DNA of 64,000 nucleotides from Flavobacterium sp. N502540 (GCF_025947365.1 NZ_CP110012.1:3286001-3350000); one strand, 5' to 3'. Positions 26,577 to 36,337 are shown, numbered from the stretch's first letter. A program made the numbers and translations. Notes: generated by a model from the letters alone, not told the origin.

Positions 26577-27851
26577 TTGGGATTTGTAAAAAAAATAACA
26601 CAAACTAACCTGTTTAAAATTACTTCTTTAAATAGTTTGAGCGTACTATTGAAAATAGGAATAGGATTTATTACTTCAAAATTAATGGCTATTTTTATCG
26701 GTCCGACGGGAATGGCTTTGGTAGGTAATCTTAGAAATTTTTCGTCATCATTAGAGAGCATATCTACTTTAGGGTTTACAAATGGAATTGTGAAATATGT
26801 AGCTGAAAATAAAGAAAATAAAATTCGTTTACGAGAAATAGTTTCGACAGTATTTATAAGTTTGTTGACAATTACTCTAGTTTTGAGTCTTGTTTTATAT
26901 TTTTTTGCATCATTTTGGAACAATCAAATCTTTGGAAATAATTTCGATTATGATATAGTTTTTAAAGCCATAGCTTTAGTCTTGCCATGGTATGCTATTT
27001 CTATTTTTTTACTGTCGTTGATTAATGGACTAGGGAAATTTAAGTTAGTAATTTGGCTTAATATATTGGGAAATGCAATAGGTTTATTAGTTTCCATTTA
27101 TATGATTTTAAATTTTAAAACGTTGGGAGCTTTGCTATCGATAGTTATTTCACCAGCGTTATTATTTTTTGCTACATTTTATTTTATCAATAAGGATTTT
27201 AATTTTTTTAAAATAATCAGGTTCCGTTATTTTGATGTTAATGTTTTAAAGAACTTATCGTCTTATTCTCTAATGGCTTTGGTCTCTTCAGTTTTAGGGC
27301 CATTGGTTTATTTAATAATACGAAAGAATGTAATTGAGACAGTTGGATTAGAACAAGCGGGATTTTGGGAGACAATTGTCAGAATTTCAAATTATTATAT
27401 GATGTTTGTGACCACAATATTGTCTGTTTATTTCTTGCCAAAATTGGCTGTAGCCAAAAGTAATCAGGAGACAAAGAAAATTTTCTGGAGTTTTTATAGA
27501 AATATTTTGCCTCCTTTTGTAATTGCATTAATTGTAATTTATTACACCCGTTTTTTTATTGTTAAATTACTTTTCACAGATGAATTTCTACCGGTTACAA
27601 CCTTGTTTTTTTGGCAACTAATTGGTGATGTTTTAAGAGCAGCTTCATGGATCTTGGGGTTTCAATTTTTTGCAAAAAAAATTACCAAAACGTTTATAAT
27701 TTCAGAAATTACGTCTCTTCTTGTCTTATATTTTTTTAGTAGTTATTTAGTTGCTTTATTAGGAATTCAGGGGGTAGTTTTAGCTCAGGCATTAGATAAT
27801 TTTATTTATTTGATAATTTTGGGGATTTATTTTAGGAAAAGTTTGTTTTAA
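26577..27851 (+). CDS. O-antigen translocase (Wzx-type flippase)
   Basis: The 424-aa membrane protein has the multi-helix pattern of the MATE/MOP polysaccharide exporter superfamily: a basic start, KLMAIFIGPTGMALVGNLRNFSSS (about residues 40-62, typical of WzxE-like proteins) and many hydrophobic helices to the end. It should flip the lipid-linked glycan across the inner membrane. The start codon is TTG at 26577, one base after the aminotransferase stop; no usable ATG lies near, and the N-terminus GFVKKITQTNLFK looks right for the family. Confidence 0.85.
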   Translation: MGFVKKITQTNLFKITSLNSLSVLLKIGIGFITSKLMAIFIGPTGMALVGNLRNFSSSLESISTLGFTNGIVKYVAENKENKIRLREIVSTVFISLLTITLVLSLVLYFFASFWNNQIFGNNFDYDIVFKAIALVLPWYAISIFLLSLINGLGKFKLVIWLNILGNAIGLLVSIYMILNFKTLGALLSIVISPALLFFATFYFINKDFNFFKIIRFRYFDVNVLKNLSSYSLMALVSSVLGPLVYLIIRKNVIETVGLEQAGFWETIVRISNYYMMFVTTILSVYFLPKLAVAKSNQETKKIFWSFYRNILPPFVIALIVIYYTRFFIVKLLFTDEFLPVTTLFFWQLIGDVLRAASWILGFQFFAKKITKTFIISEITSLLVLYFFSSYLVALLGIQGVVLAQALDNFIYLIILGIYFRKSLF

Positions 27852-27885
27852 TTTTTTTTGATGAGTAATATAATCATGTAACAAT

Positions 27886-28971
27886 ATGAAAATTCTTTTA
27901 TTAGGTGAATACAGTGCTCTTCATTCTACATTAGCACAAGGGCTAAGAGTATTAGGTCACGATGTTACAGTAACTTCAGATGGGTGCAAATGGATGGAAA
28001 ATGACAGAGATATTAATTTGTTCCGTTCAGGATATGATTTTTATAACTCGATTAAATATTTAGGAAAAGTTCATCGTGTTTTTAGAAAATTTAAAGGTTA
28101 TGATGTTGTACAAATTAAAAATCCTTCATTTTTAGATTTAAATATTAAAAGGAACCTTAATTTTTATAGGTATTTATTAAAAAATAATGAGAAAGTTTTT
28201 TTAGGTGCGTTTGGAACGGATTATTTTTGGGAGAAGTTATGTATCGAGAATAAAACACTTAGATATACGGATTTATTTGTTGGAGAAAAACCTCTTGATA
28301 TATATAAATGCGAATGGCTGGGGGCACAATTTCAAGAAGCTAATATTGAAGTTGCAGAAACTTGTAATGGCATAATTTCTTGTTTGTACGAATACTATAA
28401 AGCATATGAACCCTATTATAAAAACAAATTAGACTATATTCCGTTGCCTATCAATACCGATTTGCTTTCTTATAAGGAAAAAAGAATTCAGAAGGATAAA
28501 ATTAAGTTTTTTATTGGTATTCAAAAGCTCAAAACTAAGCTGAAAGGTACAGATTTGCTTCTTGAAGAAGTAATGAAAATCAAGAAAGCTTACCCTCAGG
28601 AAGTTTTAGTAAATAAAGTAACTTCTTTACCTTGGAATGAATATGTTAAAACTATGTCGGAATCGGATGTAATATTAGATCAAGTCTATTCATATACCCC
28701 CGCGATGAATGGCTTGATTGGCATGGCGCAAGGTTTGGTTTTAATAGGTGGGGGAGAACCTGAAATTTATGAATTGTTAAAGGAAAGTGATAATCATCCA
28801 ATTGTTAATGTATTTCCTTCAAAGGAGGATATTCACATTAAGTTGGAAGAATTAATACAGAATAGAAAAAGCATTCCTGAAATCTCATATAATAGTAGAA
28901 AGTTTGTTGAGCAACATCATAATTATATAAAAGTGGCTCAGCAATATATTGATTTTTGGAATAGTAAATAG
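27886..28971 (+). CDS. Glycosyltransferase, probably GT4-like
   Basis: The 361-aa protein starts with a Rossmann-like MKILLLGEYSALHSTLAQGLR and H-x-V-T-V pattern. The second half resembles the nucleotide-sugar domain: FFIGIQKLKTKLKGTDLLLEEV (about 205), SESDVILDQVYSYTPAMNGLIGMAQGLVLIGGGEPEIYELL (about 258-300) with the Glu-x7-Glu type motif at its end. Donor and acceptor unknown. The sequence is notably AT-rich, as is the whole cluster. Confidence 0.75.
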   Translation: MKILLLGEYSALHSTLAQGLRVLGHDVTVTSDGCKWMENDRDINLFRSGYDFYNSIKYLGKVHRVFRKFKGYDVVQIKNPSFLDLNIKRNLNFYRYLLKNNEKVFLGAFGTDYFWEKLCIENKTLRYTDLFVGEKPLDIYKCEWLGAQFQEANIEVAETCNGIISCLYEYYKAYEPYYKNKLDYIPLPINTDLLSYKEKRIQKDKIKFFIGIQKLKTKLKGTDLLLEEVMKIKKAYPQEVLVNKVTSLPWNEYVKTMSESDVILDQVYSYTPAMNGLIGMAQGLVLIGGGEPEIYELLKESDNHPIVNVFPSKEDIHIKLEELIQNRKSIPEISYNSRKFVEQHHNYIKVAQQYIDFWNSK

Positions 28972-29095
28972 TATTTTATCGCTAGAAAGAAAATTTGAAA
29001 TACTAAATTATTCTAAGATTTTATCCTTTTTATAGATAATAGTTTTTCAAGATCTTTTCCGTTATTCAGTTTTAATTTTGCTATCAAAAAACATT

Positions 29096-29103
29096 TATAT
29101 TTG
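29096..29103 (+). promoter_or_regulatory. Internal -7 box in the glycan cluster
   Basis: TATATTTG ends 17 bases before the ATG at 29121. A TTG at 29078-29080 is 15 bases upstream, slightly close. The box overlaps a possible GTG start at 29103, which argues for the ATG as the real start and for a separate transcript of the last two plus-strand genes. Confidence 0.55.
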
Positions 29104-29120
29104 TGAGTATAAAATTAAAA

Positions 29121-29948
29121 ATGATAAAGACTTTTACAGAAAATGATTGTGAGATTTTGGTTTCTACAATGAATCAAATTAGTCTTGATTTTTTACTTCA
29201 AATGTTTCCTTTTCAACATTTTTCTAATTATAATATCCTTATAATAAATCAGACTAAAACGAATAAATTATCTTCTGAATTTCCTTCTGTTAGGGTGATT
29301 AATAGCTTAGAAATAGGTTTGTCAAAGAGTCGAAACTTAGCAATAGAAAATGCAATTGGAAAAATTTTAATAATTGCAGATGATGATATAACTTATCAAA
29401 AGGATTTTATCGAAAAGATCATTGTTGCACATAGTAAATTGTATGAAGCGACGATAGTAAATTTTTGTGCAATCAAAGAAAATGGGGCCTATCTAAAAAA
29501 ATATCCTACCGACTCAAAACTACAATTAAATACGATGGAAATTTTAAATGTCAGTTCTATTGAAATGACAATAAAGAAAGAAAAATTGGATTCAATAGGA
29601 ATTAGATTTGATGAGAATTTTGGTTTAGGGAGTAGTTTTGAAATGGGAGAAGAGACTGTTTTTTTGTTTGATCTAAAAAGGAAAAATCAACAAATAGTTT
29701 TTGAAAATGAGGTTATTGTAGCCCATTATGGATTGACGTCTTCAGATAAAATAGGAAGTTTGCGAAGATACTATATTTATGGAGGATTAGTAAAAAGAGT
29801 TTTAGAGAAGAGTGGTGTGTTTTGGCTTATGGTAAAGATGTTTTTCGATATAAAACAAAAAAAAATGAAAATAAATCTTTTTTTTAAAGCGATTGATAAT
29901 TTTAATAAAGGGAAACAAAAAATTGAAGCCATAAATTATGAAAAATGA
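29121..29948 (+). CDS. Family 2 glycosyltransferase
   Basis: The 275-aa protein is a GT-A enzyme: GLSKSRNLAIENAIGKILIIADDDITYQKDF (about residues 71-100) combines the usual substrate helix and the metal-binding DDD motif, and GEETVFLFDLKR (about 180) marks the acceptor/catalytic region. It overlaps the next gene by 11 bp. The donor is unknown. It was started at ATG 29121 because the upstream GTG lies inside a promoter box. Confidence 0.8.
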   Translation: MIKTFTENDCEILVSTMNQISLDFLLQMFPFQHFSNYNILIINQTKTNKLSSEFPSVRVINSLEIGLSKSRNLAIENAIGKILIIADDDITYQKDFIEKIIVAHSKLYEATIVNFCAIKENGAYLKKYPTDSKLQLNTMEILNVSSIEMTIKKEKLDSIGIRFDENFGLGSSFEMGEETVFLFDLKRKNQQIVFENEVIVAHYGLTSSDKIGSLRRYYIYGGLVKRVLEKSGVFWLMVKMFFDIKQKKMKINLFFKAIDNFNKGKQKIEAINYEK

Positions 29949-30357
29949 TAAGAGTAAAATAAAGTTGATTTCACTTCCTAAAATTGAAGATCGAAGAGGA
30001 AATTTATCAGTAATCGAAAAAGATATTATCCCTTTTGAAATCAAAAGAGTTTACTATGTTTATGATATTCCTAGCGGATCAGAAAGGGGAGGACATTCAC
30101 ACAAAGACTTGCAAGAGTTTTTAGTGGCTTTAAGTGGAAGTTTTGATGTTATTTTGAATGATGGAATCTCAGAAAAGACTATAGTATTAAACAAGCCTAA
30201 TATTGGATTGCTGATTCCAGCAGGTATTTGGCGAGAGTTAAGGAATTTTTCTTCAGGCGCAGTTTGTTTAGTAGTAGCTTCAGAAGTTTATTTAGAAGAC
30301 GATTACATTAGAGATTTTGATGAATTTATGTGCTCGAAAAAGACTACTGATAAATAG
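29938..30357 (+). CDS. FdtA-like sugar 3,4-ketoisomerase (cupin, WxcM type)
   Basis: The 139-aa cupin begins with IKLISLPKIEDRRGNLSVIEKD and carries VYYVYDIPSGSERGGHSHKDLQEFLVALSGSF (about residues 36-66), with the paired histidines and the catalytic-site region of dTDP-4-keto-6-deoxyglucose 3,4-ketoisomerases, and SEVYLEDDYIRDFDEF at the end. It would supply the keto-sugar for the aminotransferase at 25475. Known relatives are FdtA and QdtA. The gene ends convergently, overlapping the next minus-strand gene by 14 bp. Confidence 0.88.
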   Translation: MKNDKSKIKLISLPKIEDRRGNLSVIEKDIIPFEIKRVYYVYDIPSGSERGGHSHKDLQEFLVALSGSFDVILNDGISEKTIVLNKPNIGLLIPAGIWRELRNFSSGAVCLVVASEVYLEDDYIRDFDEFMCSKKTTDK

Positions 30358-31279
30358 AAAAGTTAAAACCATTTTTTCTTAAAAGTCTTTTTATTTTGAG
30401 TAATGGTATTAACACGTATCTGGGCAGGCAGTATATAACTTTAGTTTTAAAAGAAATATTTTCTTTTAGGATGTTTCGAAGCAGTTCTTTCGATTTTTTG
30501 TTCTCACCGGCAATTTTATATTGTAAAGCATATTCTATCCTGTAAACGTCAAGATATTTTTTTAAGCTTGGATTGCTTTTTTCTTCTTGTTTATAGTCCT
30601 CAAAATTCTTTAATTTTTTTTCCAGTATTGGGGTTTTCGAAAGGCTGTTTTCGATGTAATGAAGGTAAGATGCTGTAACTTTATTGCTCAATACAACCGG
30701 ATATTTTAAGGCAATTCGAATCCACATATCCACATCCTGGCCACTAGATATAGTGGGCTTAAAATCACCTATTTCTGTAAATATGTTTTTCGGAATTACA
30801 ATTGAAGATGAGGTAGCAATAGGATAAGGCAAACTGGTTTCAAAGAAATCCGGAATAATGCCTTCAAAAGCAGTAGAGATTCCTTTAAACTTTGGAACAT
30901 AATTTTTTCCATTACTAAATACTAACTCGTAACGCGAAGCAAAAATACCCGTGTCCGGAAATTTTTCTATTAAAGTTTTTAATGTCTCCAGATGATTAGG
31001 TGCCCACAAATCATCCGCATCTAAAAAAGCAATGTAATTACATCTTGCTTTTTCAATCCCGAGATTTCTTGCTATAGAGGCTCCCTGATTTTTTTCATTG
31101 TAAAGTTGTATACGGTCATCATTAAACCCTTGGACTTTTGCCATGCTATTGTCTGTAGATCCGTCGTTTATTACAATTACTTCAAAATCTGTAAAAGTTT
31201 GATCGAGAATGCTTTTTATCGTATTTTCGATATAATCAGCTTTATTGTATAATGGAATGACGACAGAGAAAAATGCCAT
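30344..31279 (-). CDS. Family 2 glycosyltransferase
   Basis: The 311-aa GT-A enzyme has FSVVIPLYNKADYIENTIKSIL at the start, VIVINDGSTDNS (about residues 34-45), ASIARNLGIEKARCNYIAFLDADDLWAPNHLE (about 67-98) and the acceptor loop SGQDVDMWIRIAL (about 180). The DxD-type motif is intact. It follows the other minus-strand glycosyltransferase by 1 bp, so the two are cotranscribed. Confidence 0.9.
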   Translation of the reverse strand: MAFFSVVIPLYNKADYIENTIKSILDQTFTDFEVIVINDGSTDNSMAKVQGFNDDRIQLYNEKNQGASIARNLGIEKARCNYIAFLDADDLWAPNHLETLKTLIEKFPDTGIFASRYELVFSNGKNYVPKFKGISTAFEGIIPDFFETSLPYPIATSSSIVIPKNIFTEIGDFKPTISSGQDVDMWIRIALKYPVVLSNKVTASYLHYIENSLSKTPILEKKLKNFEDYKQEEKSNPSLKKYLDVYRIEYALQYKIAGENKKSKELLRNILKENISFKTKVIYCLPRYVLIPLLKIKRLLRKNGFNFSIYQ

Positions 31280-31280
31280 G

Positions 31281-32168
31281 TTACTTGGTTTTTAAAGTGC
31301 AATAATAACCTAATTTATAAAAATCCAGTAGGTACAGATTAGGCTTTTTTGATATTAAATTAGCGAGTACCATGTTTTTGCTTTTTTCGTAAATTAACCT
31401 TGAAGCTCCTGTTAGATGAAACTTTTTTAAAGAGGCATAAATCCTGCTTAGTTTAATATCTTTTGAATCTATTTTTCGAGAAGAAATCAGGTTGTGAAGA
31501 TTTTTGACAGCGCTTTCAGTTTTTCTTATAAAATCAATACTATCTTCTTGATTATGATGAATTAATATGTTTTCAATATGAGTAATCGGAACAGAATTTA
31601 ATCGAAGTTTTTGTATAAAAATAGAATCTTCATAGCCATATTCATTCACGAATTCAGGAAAAGGAAACTGCAAAAGGATTTCTTTTTTTAGAAGTAAGTT
31701 CCATGTAAATACAAAATCATAATTGTCTTTAAATCTGTGTTCTAAAGATTTGATTTCCCTATTGATTCCATATTTCCATCGAAGTAATTTTTCTTTGGGA
31801 GGAACTGTGTCCGGATATTCAACACCTCCGAAGATTACTTTAGGTGCTTTTGATAATAAATGAATATAATTTTTGAGATAAAACTCATTCTTTGGTAAAG
31901 CATCGGCTTCCATAATCAAAACATATTCATATTTTGATTTATGGGCTAAAGAATTGATGTTTTTACCTCTGCCTAAATTTTCTTTATTAACAAAAAATGA
32001 GCAGTTTTCTAAGTAATTAATCTGGTTGTTTTCATTAATAAATTTAGTACCGGCATCATCCTGAGCGATAATTTCATATGCAATTCCTAAATTATCAGCC
32101 TGATGCTTCAGCTCTAAAACAAGCGGCAAAACATCATAGTTATAAACCGGAATTAAAATAGATAGCAC
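31281..32168 (-). CDS. Glycosyltransferase, GT2-like
   Basis: The 295-aa protein starts LSILIPVYNYDVLPLVLEL and contains EIIAQDDAGTKF (about 34), LGRGKNINSLAHKSKYEYVLIMEADALPKNEF (about 62-92, a DxD-like EAD) and YGYEDSIFIQKLRLN near residue 183. The start codon is GTG and shares a base with the ftsE stop, which implies translational coupling. Confidence 0.82.
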   Translation of the reverse strand: MLSILIPVYNYDVLPLVLELKHQADNLGIAYEIIAQDDAGTKFINENNQINYLENCSFFVNKENLGRGKNINSLAHKSKYEYVLIMEADALPKNEFYLKNYIHLLSKAPKVIFGGVEYPDTVPPKEKLLRWKYGINREIKSLEHRFKDNYDFVFTWNLLLKKEILLQFPFPEFVNEYGYEDSIFIQKLRLNSVPITHIENILIHHNQEDSIDFIRKTESAVKNLHNLISSRKIDSKDIKLSRIYASLKKFHLTGASRLIYEKSKNMVLANLISKKPNLYLLDFYKLGYYCTLKTK

Positions 32169-32851
32169 TATACGCTGCGTTGTACCACTTCAAAAATTCT
32201 TTCGTCTTCACATTTTAGGGTTTTAGACGGGAATTTCATCAGTAAAGCATAATCGTGGGTCACCATGATCACTGTTTTACCGTTGGCATTGATTTTTTTA
32301 AGTACTTCAAGAACCTCTGAGCTGGTTTGCGGATCAAGATTTCCGGTAGGCTCATCGGCTAAGATAAATTCAGGATCGTTTAGTAAGGCTCTTGCAATGG
32401 CAACACGCTGCTGTTCACCTCCTGAAAGTTGATGTGGCATCTTGTTTAGGAATTCTTTCATGCCTACCTTATCCAGGACTTCATCGATTTTATGCTCCAT
32501 GGCTTCTTTTTCAGACCAGCCAGTGGCTTTTAAAACAAAAAGCATATTGTCTTTTACAGAACGGTCCGGAAGTAACTTAAAATCCTGAAACACAATTCCG
32601 ATTTTACGTCTCAAATAAGGGATTTCACTTTCTTTTAAAGTCGCCAGATCAAATTCAACGATATGTCCTTCACCCTCAGTTAAAGGTAAATCACCATAAA
32701 GCGTTTTCATGAAACTACTCTTTCCGGAACCTGTTTTTCCAATTATATAGATAAATTCACCATGCTGAACATCTAAATTAATGTGAGATAAAATTTTCTT
32801 TCCTTCCTGATATATAGTGACTTCTTTAAGAGACAGTACGGTTTGCGACAT
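32168..32851 (-). CDS. ftsE: FtsE-like cell-division ABC ATPase
   Basis: The 227-aa ATPase has Walker A IGKTGSGKSS (residues about 39-48), Q-loop FQDFKLLPD, signature LSGGEQQRVAIARAL (about 140), Walker B FILADEPTGNLD (about 163) and the H-loop VTHD. FtsE with FtsX controls peptidoglycan hydrolases at the division site. No ftsX lies next to it. The ATG at 32851 was preferred over upstream in-frame starts because MSQTVLSLKEVTIYQ matches the family N-terminus and the added residues look random. It shares a transcript with the glycosyltransferases after it. Confidence 0.88.
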   Translation of the reverse strand: MSQTVLSLKEVTIYQEGKKILSHINLDVQHGEFIYIIGKTGSGKSSFMKTLYGDLPLTEGEGHIVEFDLATLKESEIPYLRRKIGIVFQDFKLLPDRSVKDNMLFVLKATGWSEKEAMEHKIDEVLDKVGMKEFLNKMPHQLSGGEQQRVAIARALLNDPEFILADEPTGNLDPQTSSEVLEVLKKINANGKTVIMVTHDYALLMKFPSKTLKCEDERIFEVVQRSV

Positions 32852-33214
32852 AATAAAATTAATTTGAATGGTAAAAGTAATAAGATAACGCTTGGATTCA
32901 AAATAAATTTTAATCATTTCTGTGAGGAATTTCAAAAAAACAGCCACAGATTAAAGAATTAGAATGATTTTATTCCTTTTATTAAAGTTAATTTTTCAAT
33001 CTGTGAGAAGCTGTGAAATCTATGTCAAACATAACAGAATCGTTATTTTAATTGTAAAACAGAAAAATATTTCTGTAAAGTTTGAGAACCAATCTTTTGG
33101 CGTTTACTATGCGGTTTAATAATTACGATTAAAATATTTATTCATAATAAAGTCAAGGAACGTTTCGTTATAAACGGTATAAAATGATACATTTGAATAC
33201 TAAATATAATTAAA
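32852..33214. promoter_or_regulatory. Divergent gap with the promoter of the TPR gene
   Basis: The gap separates the diverging ftsE and TPR genes. It contains TACATTTG (33188-33195, plus strand), a TAnnTTTG -7 box 20 bases before the TPR start. At 32944-33005 there is a decayed inverted repeat (CCACAGATT and AATCTGTG), like intergenic repeats elsewhere in flavobacteria. No small gene was recognised. Confidence 0.6.
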
Positions 33215-36200
33215 ATGCGTAAACTTCCCTGGTTCTTTTTACTCCCAATTATCCTTTTCTCAACCATAGTTTCGGCACAAAAATCAGCTATTTATACTTA
33301 CGACTTAAAGGATTTTGACAAAGCACTGGCTTTGTACAATGACAAACAATATGCTTCGGCTCAACTTATTTTCGAGTATGTAAAAAATAATGCAACAACT
33401 GAGGAAGTTCAATCCGATTGTGCTTATTATATCGCCAATTGCGCTATTCGAACGAATAAAGTAAATGCCGATGCGCTGATGGAGAAATTTGTACACGATT
33501 ATCCGACAAGTACAAAACAAAATCAGGCGTATATTGAAGTGGCTCAGTATTTTTTTGAGCAGGGAAATTACCCGAAAGCGTTGCAATGGTTTGATAAAGT
33601 AGATGAAAGTTACATGAGCAAATCAGACTCGGATAAATTTAATTTTCAGAAAGGATACAGTTATTTCAGTGCTAAAAAGAAAAAGGAAGCGACTACTTAT
33701 TTTAACAAAGTGGTAAATTCTGCTGATTTTGGTTCTCAGGCCAAATATTACTTGGGATTTATGGCGTATGAAGGAGATGATTATAAAGAAGCAACGAAAT
33801 ATTTTGATGAAGTTTCAGGCGAAGAAAAGTACAAAGAAAAGCTTTCGTATTATCAGGCCGACATGAATTTTAAGTTGGGGAGTTTCCAAAAAGCAATCGA
33901 TTTGGGGCAAAAAGCCATGAGTAAATCGAATGATTTGGAAAAGTCAGAACTGAACAAAATTATTGGAGAAAGTTATTTCAATTTAAAGCAATATGGTAAA
34001 GCGATTCCGTTTTTAGAGCAATATGCCGGTAAAAAAGGGAAGTGGAATAATACCGATTTCTATCAATTGGGATATGCGTATTACGAACAAAAAGAGTATG
34101 AAAAAGCAATTTCCCAATTCAATAAAATTATTGAAGGAAAAGATTTTGTCGCTCAAAATGCCTATTATCATTTAGGTTTAGCATATTTAAATACAGGTAA
34201 AAAGCAGGAAGCTTTAAATGCGTTTAAAAATGCTTCTGAAATGGATTTCAATGCGCAAATTCAGGAAGACGCAGCGTTAAATTATGCAAAACTGAGTTAT
34301 GAAATTGGGAATGCCTATCAAACGGTACCAGGAATTTTGCTTGATTTTTTAAAGAAATATCCAAATAATTCAAGCAGATCTGAGGTAGAAAAATTATTGG
34401 TTGATTCTTATATTTCTTCTAAAAACTACAAAGAAGCACTTTTGTTATTAGAAAAAAACAGGTCGGCAGAGAATAAAGCGGCTTATCAAAAAGTGCTTTT
34501 CTACAGAGGTTTAGAATTGTACAATGAATCTAATTATCCCGAAGCAGGGAAAATGTTTAAAAACGCTGTCAGCGAACAAAAGACTCCTGAATTTACGGCT
34601 CGTGCGACTTTTTGGAAAGCCGAGACGGAATATATGACCGATGATTTTCAGAATGCTTTACTAAGCTACAAGCAGTTTGCAGGGTTGGCTGCAGCGAAAA
34701 CTACTAATGAGTATAAAAACATCAATTATAATATTGGCTATGCTTATTTTAAACAAAAAGAATACGATCAGGCAGGGAATTCTTTTCAGGCACAAATTGA
34801 CAATTCGAAGGAAGACAAAGTACGTTTGAACGATTCGTATTTGCGTTTGGGCGATTGCCGATTTGTGAGTTCGAAGTACAGTGCGGCAAATGAAGCGTAC
34901 TCCAAAGCCATTGAAGCAAAAGGTGTTGACGCCGATTATGCACAGTTTCAAAAAGCAATTTCTTACGGATTTATGTCTAAAAATGATAAGAAAGCCGATG
35001 AATTGAGTAATTTCCTTCAGATGTATAAAAAGTCGTCTTATCGGGATGATGCTTTATACGAATTAGGGAATACTTATGTAACAGAGAAAAAGAACGATCA
35101 GGCACTTAAAACCTACGATCAGCTAATTTCAGAATTTAAAAACGGTTCTTTTACTTCGAAAGCCATTTTAAAGCAAGGATTGATTTATTACAATTCAGAT
35201 CGTGATGATCAGGCTTTGGTGAAGTTTAAAAAAGTAGCAGCAGAGTTTCCTAAAACTCCCGAAGCTTTAGAAGCCGTTTCGACTGCCAGATTGATTTATG
35301 TCGACTCAGGAAAGGTGGATGAATATGCAACCTGGGTACGTACTTTAGATTTTGTTGCGGTTACTGATGCCGAATTGGATAATGATACTTATGATGCGGC
35401 TTTCAAACAATATAGTCAGAACAACAGTAAGCAAGCCATAACTGGTTTTACAGGTTATGTGAGTAAATTTCCGAAAGGAATGCATGCGCTGGAAGCTAAC
35501 TTTTATTTAGCACAATTGTATTTTGCCGAAGGATCGGAAACAAAATCAGTGACAAATTATCAATATGTAATTGATCAGCCAAGAAGTGAATTTACAGAGC
35601 AATCGTTGAGCAGACTTGCTCAGATTTTCCTGAAAGCAAAAGATTGTGATCAATCGATCCCGGTTTTAGTACGTTTAGAAAACGAAGCTGATTTTCCTCA
35701 GAATAAAAACTTTGCACAGGCCAACCTGATGAAATGTTACTATGACAAAAAAGATTACGACAATTCTGTAGTGTATGCTGATAAAGTATTGCAAAACGCA
35801 AAAGCCGATGCAAATGTAAAGGCCGATGCACAAATTATCGTGGCGCGTGCGGCAATGCAAACTGGAAACGAAGACAAAGCCAAAACGGCCTATGCTAAAT
35901 TATCGGCAACTTCGAAAGGAGAATTAGCAGCGGAAGCATTGTACTATGATGCTTATTTTAAAACTAAAGAAGGAAAATTTGATGCTTCAAATGTTTCAGT
36001 ACAAAAGCTGGCTAAAAACTATTCGGCTTACAAATATTACGGAGCGAAAAGTTTGGTGCTGATGGCAAAGAATTTTTACGGATTAAAAGACAGTTATCAG
36101 GCAACTTATATTTTAGACAACGTCATTAACAATTTTACCGATTATCCGGATGTTGTTGAAGAAGCTAAGAAAGAGTTAAGTGCTATAAAACTAGAAGAGT

Positions 36201-36229
36201 CGAAAACGAATTCGTCGATCACGAAGTAA
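33215..36229 (+). CDS. Large secreted tetratricopeptide-repeat protein
   Basis: The 1004-aa protein has a signal peptide (FFLLPIILFSTIVSAQ) followed by TPR-like helical hairpins along nearly its whole length. Clear repeats include YFEEGNYPKALQWFDKV-type units near residue 108, YYEQKEYEKAISQFNKIIEG (about 286), NAYYHLGLAYLNTGKKQEALNAF (about 312) and DDALYELGNTYVTEKKNDQALKTYDQ (about 610). Such proteins are scaffolds in the periplasm or on the outer membrane. It is followed by PhzF and an outer-membrane barrel gene, with which it may be functionally linked. The barrel and TPR proteins could form one system; this is inference. Confidence 0.88.
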   Translation: MRKLPWFFLLPIILFSTIVSAQKSAIYTYDLKDFDKALALYNDKQYASAQLIFEYVKNNATTEEVQSDCAYYIANCAIRTNKVNADALMEKFVHDYPTSTKQNQAYIEVAQYFFEQGNYPKALQWFDKVDESYMSKSDSDKFNFQKGYSYFSAKKKKEATTYFNKVVNSADFGSQAKYYLGFMAYEGDDYKEATKYFDEVSGEEKYKEKLSYYQADMNFKLGSFQKAIDLGQKAMSKSNDLEKSELNKIIGESYFNLKQYGKAIPFLEQYAGKKGKWNNTDFYQLGYAYYEQKEYEKAISQFNKIIEGKDFVAQNAYYHLGLAYLNTGKKQEALNAFKNASEMDFNAQIQEDAALNYAKLSYEIGNAYQTVPGILLDFLKKYPNNSSRSEVEKLLVDSYISSKNYKEALLLLEKNRSAENKAAYQKVLFYRGLELYNESNYPEAGKMFKNAVSEQKTPEFTARATFWKAETEYMTDDFQNALLSYKQFAGLAAAKTTNEYKNINYNIGYAYFKQKEYDQAGNSFQAQIDNSKEDKVRLNDSYLRLGDCRFVSSKYSAANEAYSKAIEAKGVDADYAQFQKAISYGFMSKNDKKADELSNFLQMYKKSSYRDDALYELGNTYVTEKKNDQALKTYDQLISEFKNGSFTSKAILKQGLIYYNSDRDDQALVKFKKVAAEFPKTPEALEAVSTARLIYVDSGKVDEYATWVRTLDFVAVTDAELDNDTYDAAFKQYSQNNSKQAITGFTGYVSKFPKGMHALEANFYLAQLYFAEGSETKSVTNYQYVIDQPRSEFTEQSLSRLAQIFLKAKDCDQSIPVLVRLENEADFPQNKNFAQANLMKCYYDKKDYDNSVVYADKVLQNAKADANVKADAQIIVARAAMQTGNEDKAKTAYAKLSATSKGELAAEALYYDAYFKTKEGKFDASNVSVQKLAKNYSAYKYYGAKSLVLMAKNFYGLKDSYQATYILDNVINNFTDYPDVVEEAKKELSAIKLEESKTNSSITK

Positions 36230-36242
36230 GTGTTATAGGGAG

Positions 36243-36290
36243 AAAGAGAATAGATGTAAGAGTAAAGAGGCAAGAATATAGAATAGAAGT
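36243..36290. repeat. Octamer array AGAATAGA family, left of PhzF
   Basis: Degenerate octamers (AGAGAATA, GATGTAAG, AGTAAAGA, TATAGAAT) fill the gap before PhzF. The same family occupies the gap after PhzF. Confidence 0.7.
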
Positions 36291-36337
36291 CTTGTATCTT
36301 GGTTCTATCATCTAAATAAAAAAAAAAGAAAAAGTTT

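Noticed and set aside
32852..32947. Longer FtsE start
   Set aside because: Adds 32 residues that do not match the family; the ATG at 32851 gives a typical FtsE N-terminus.
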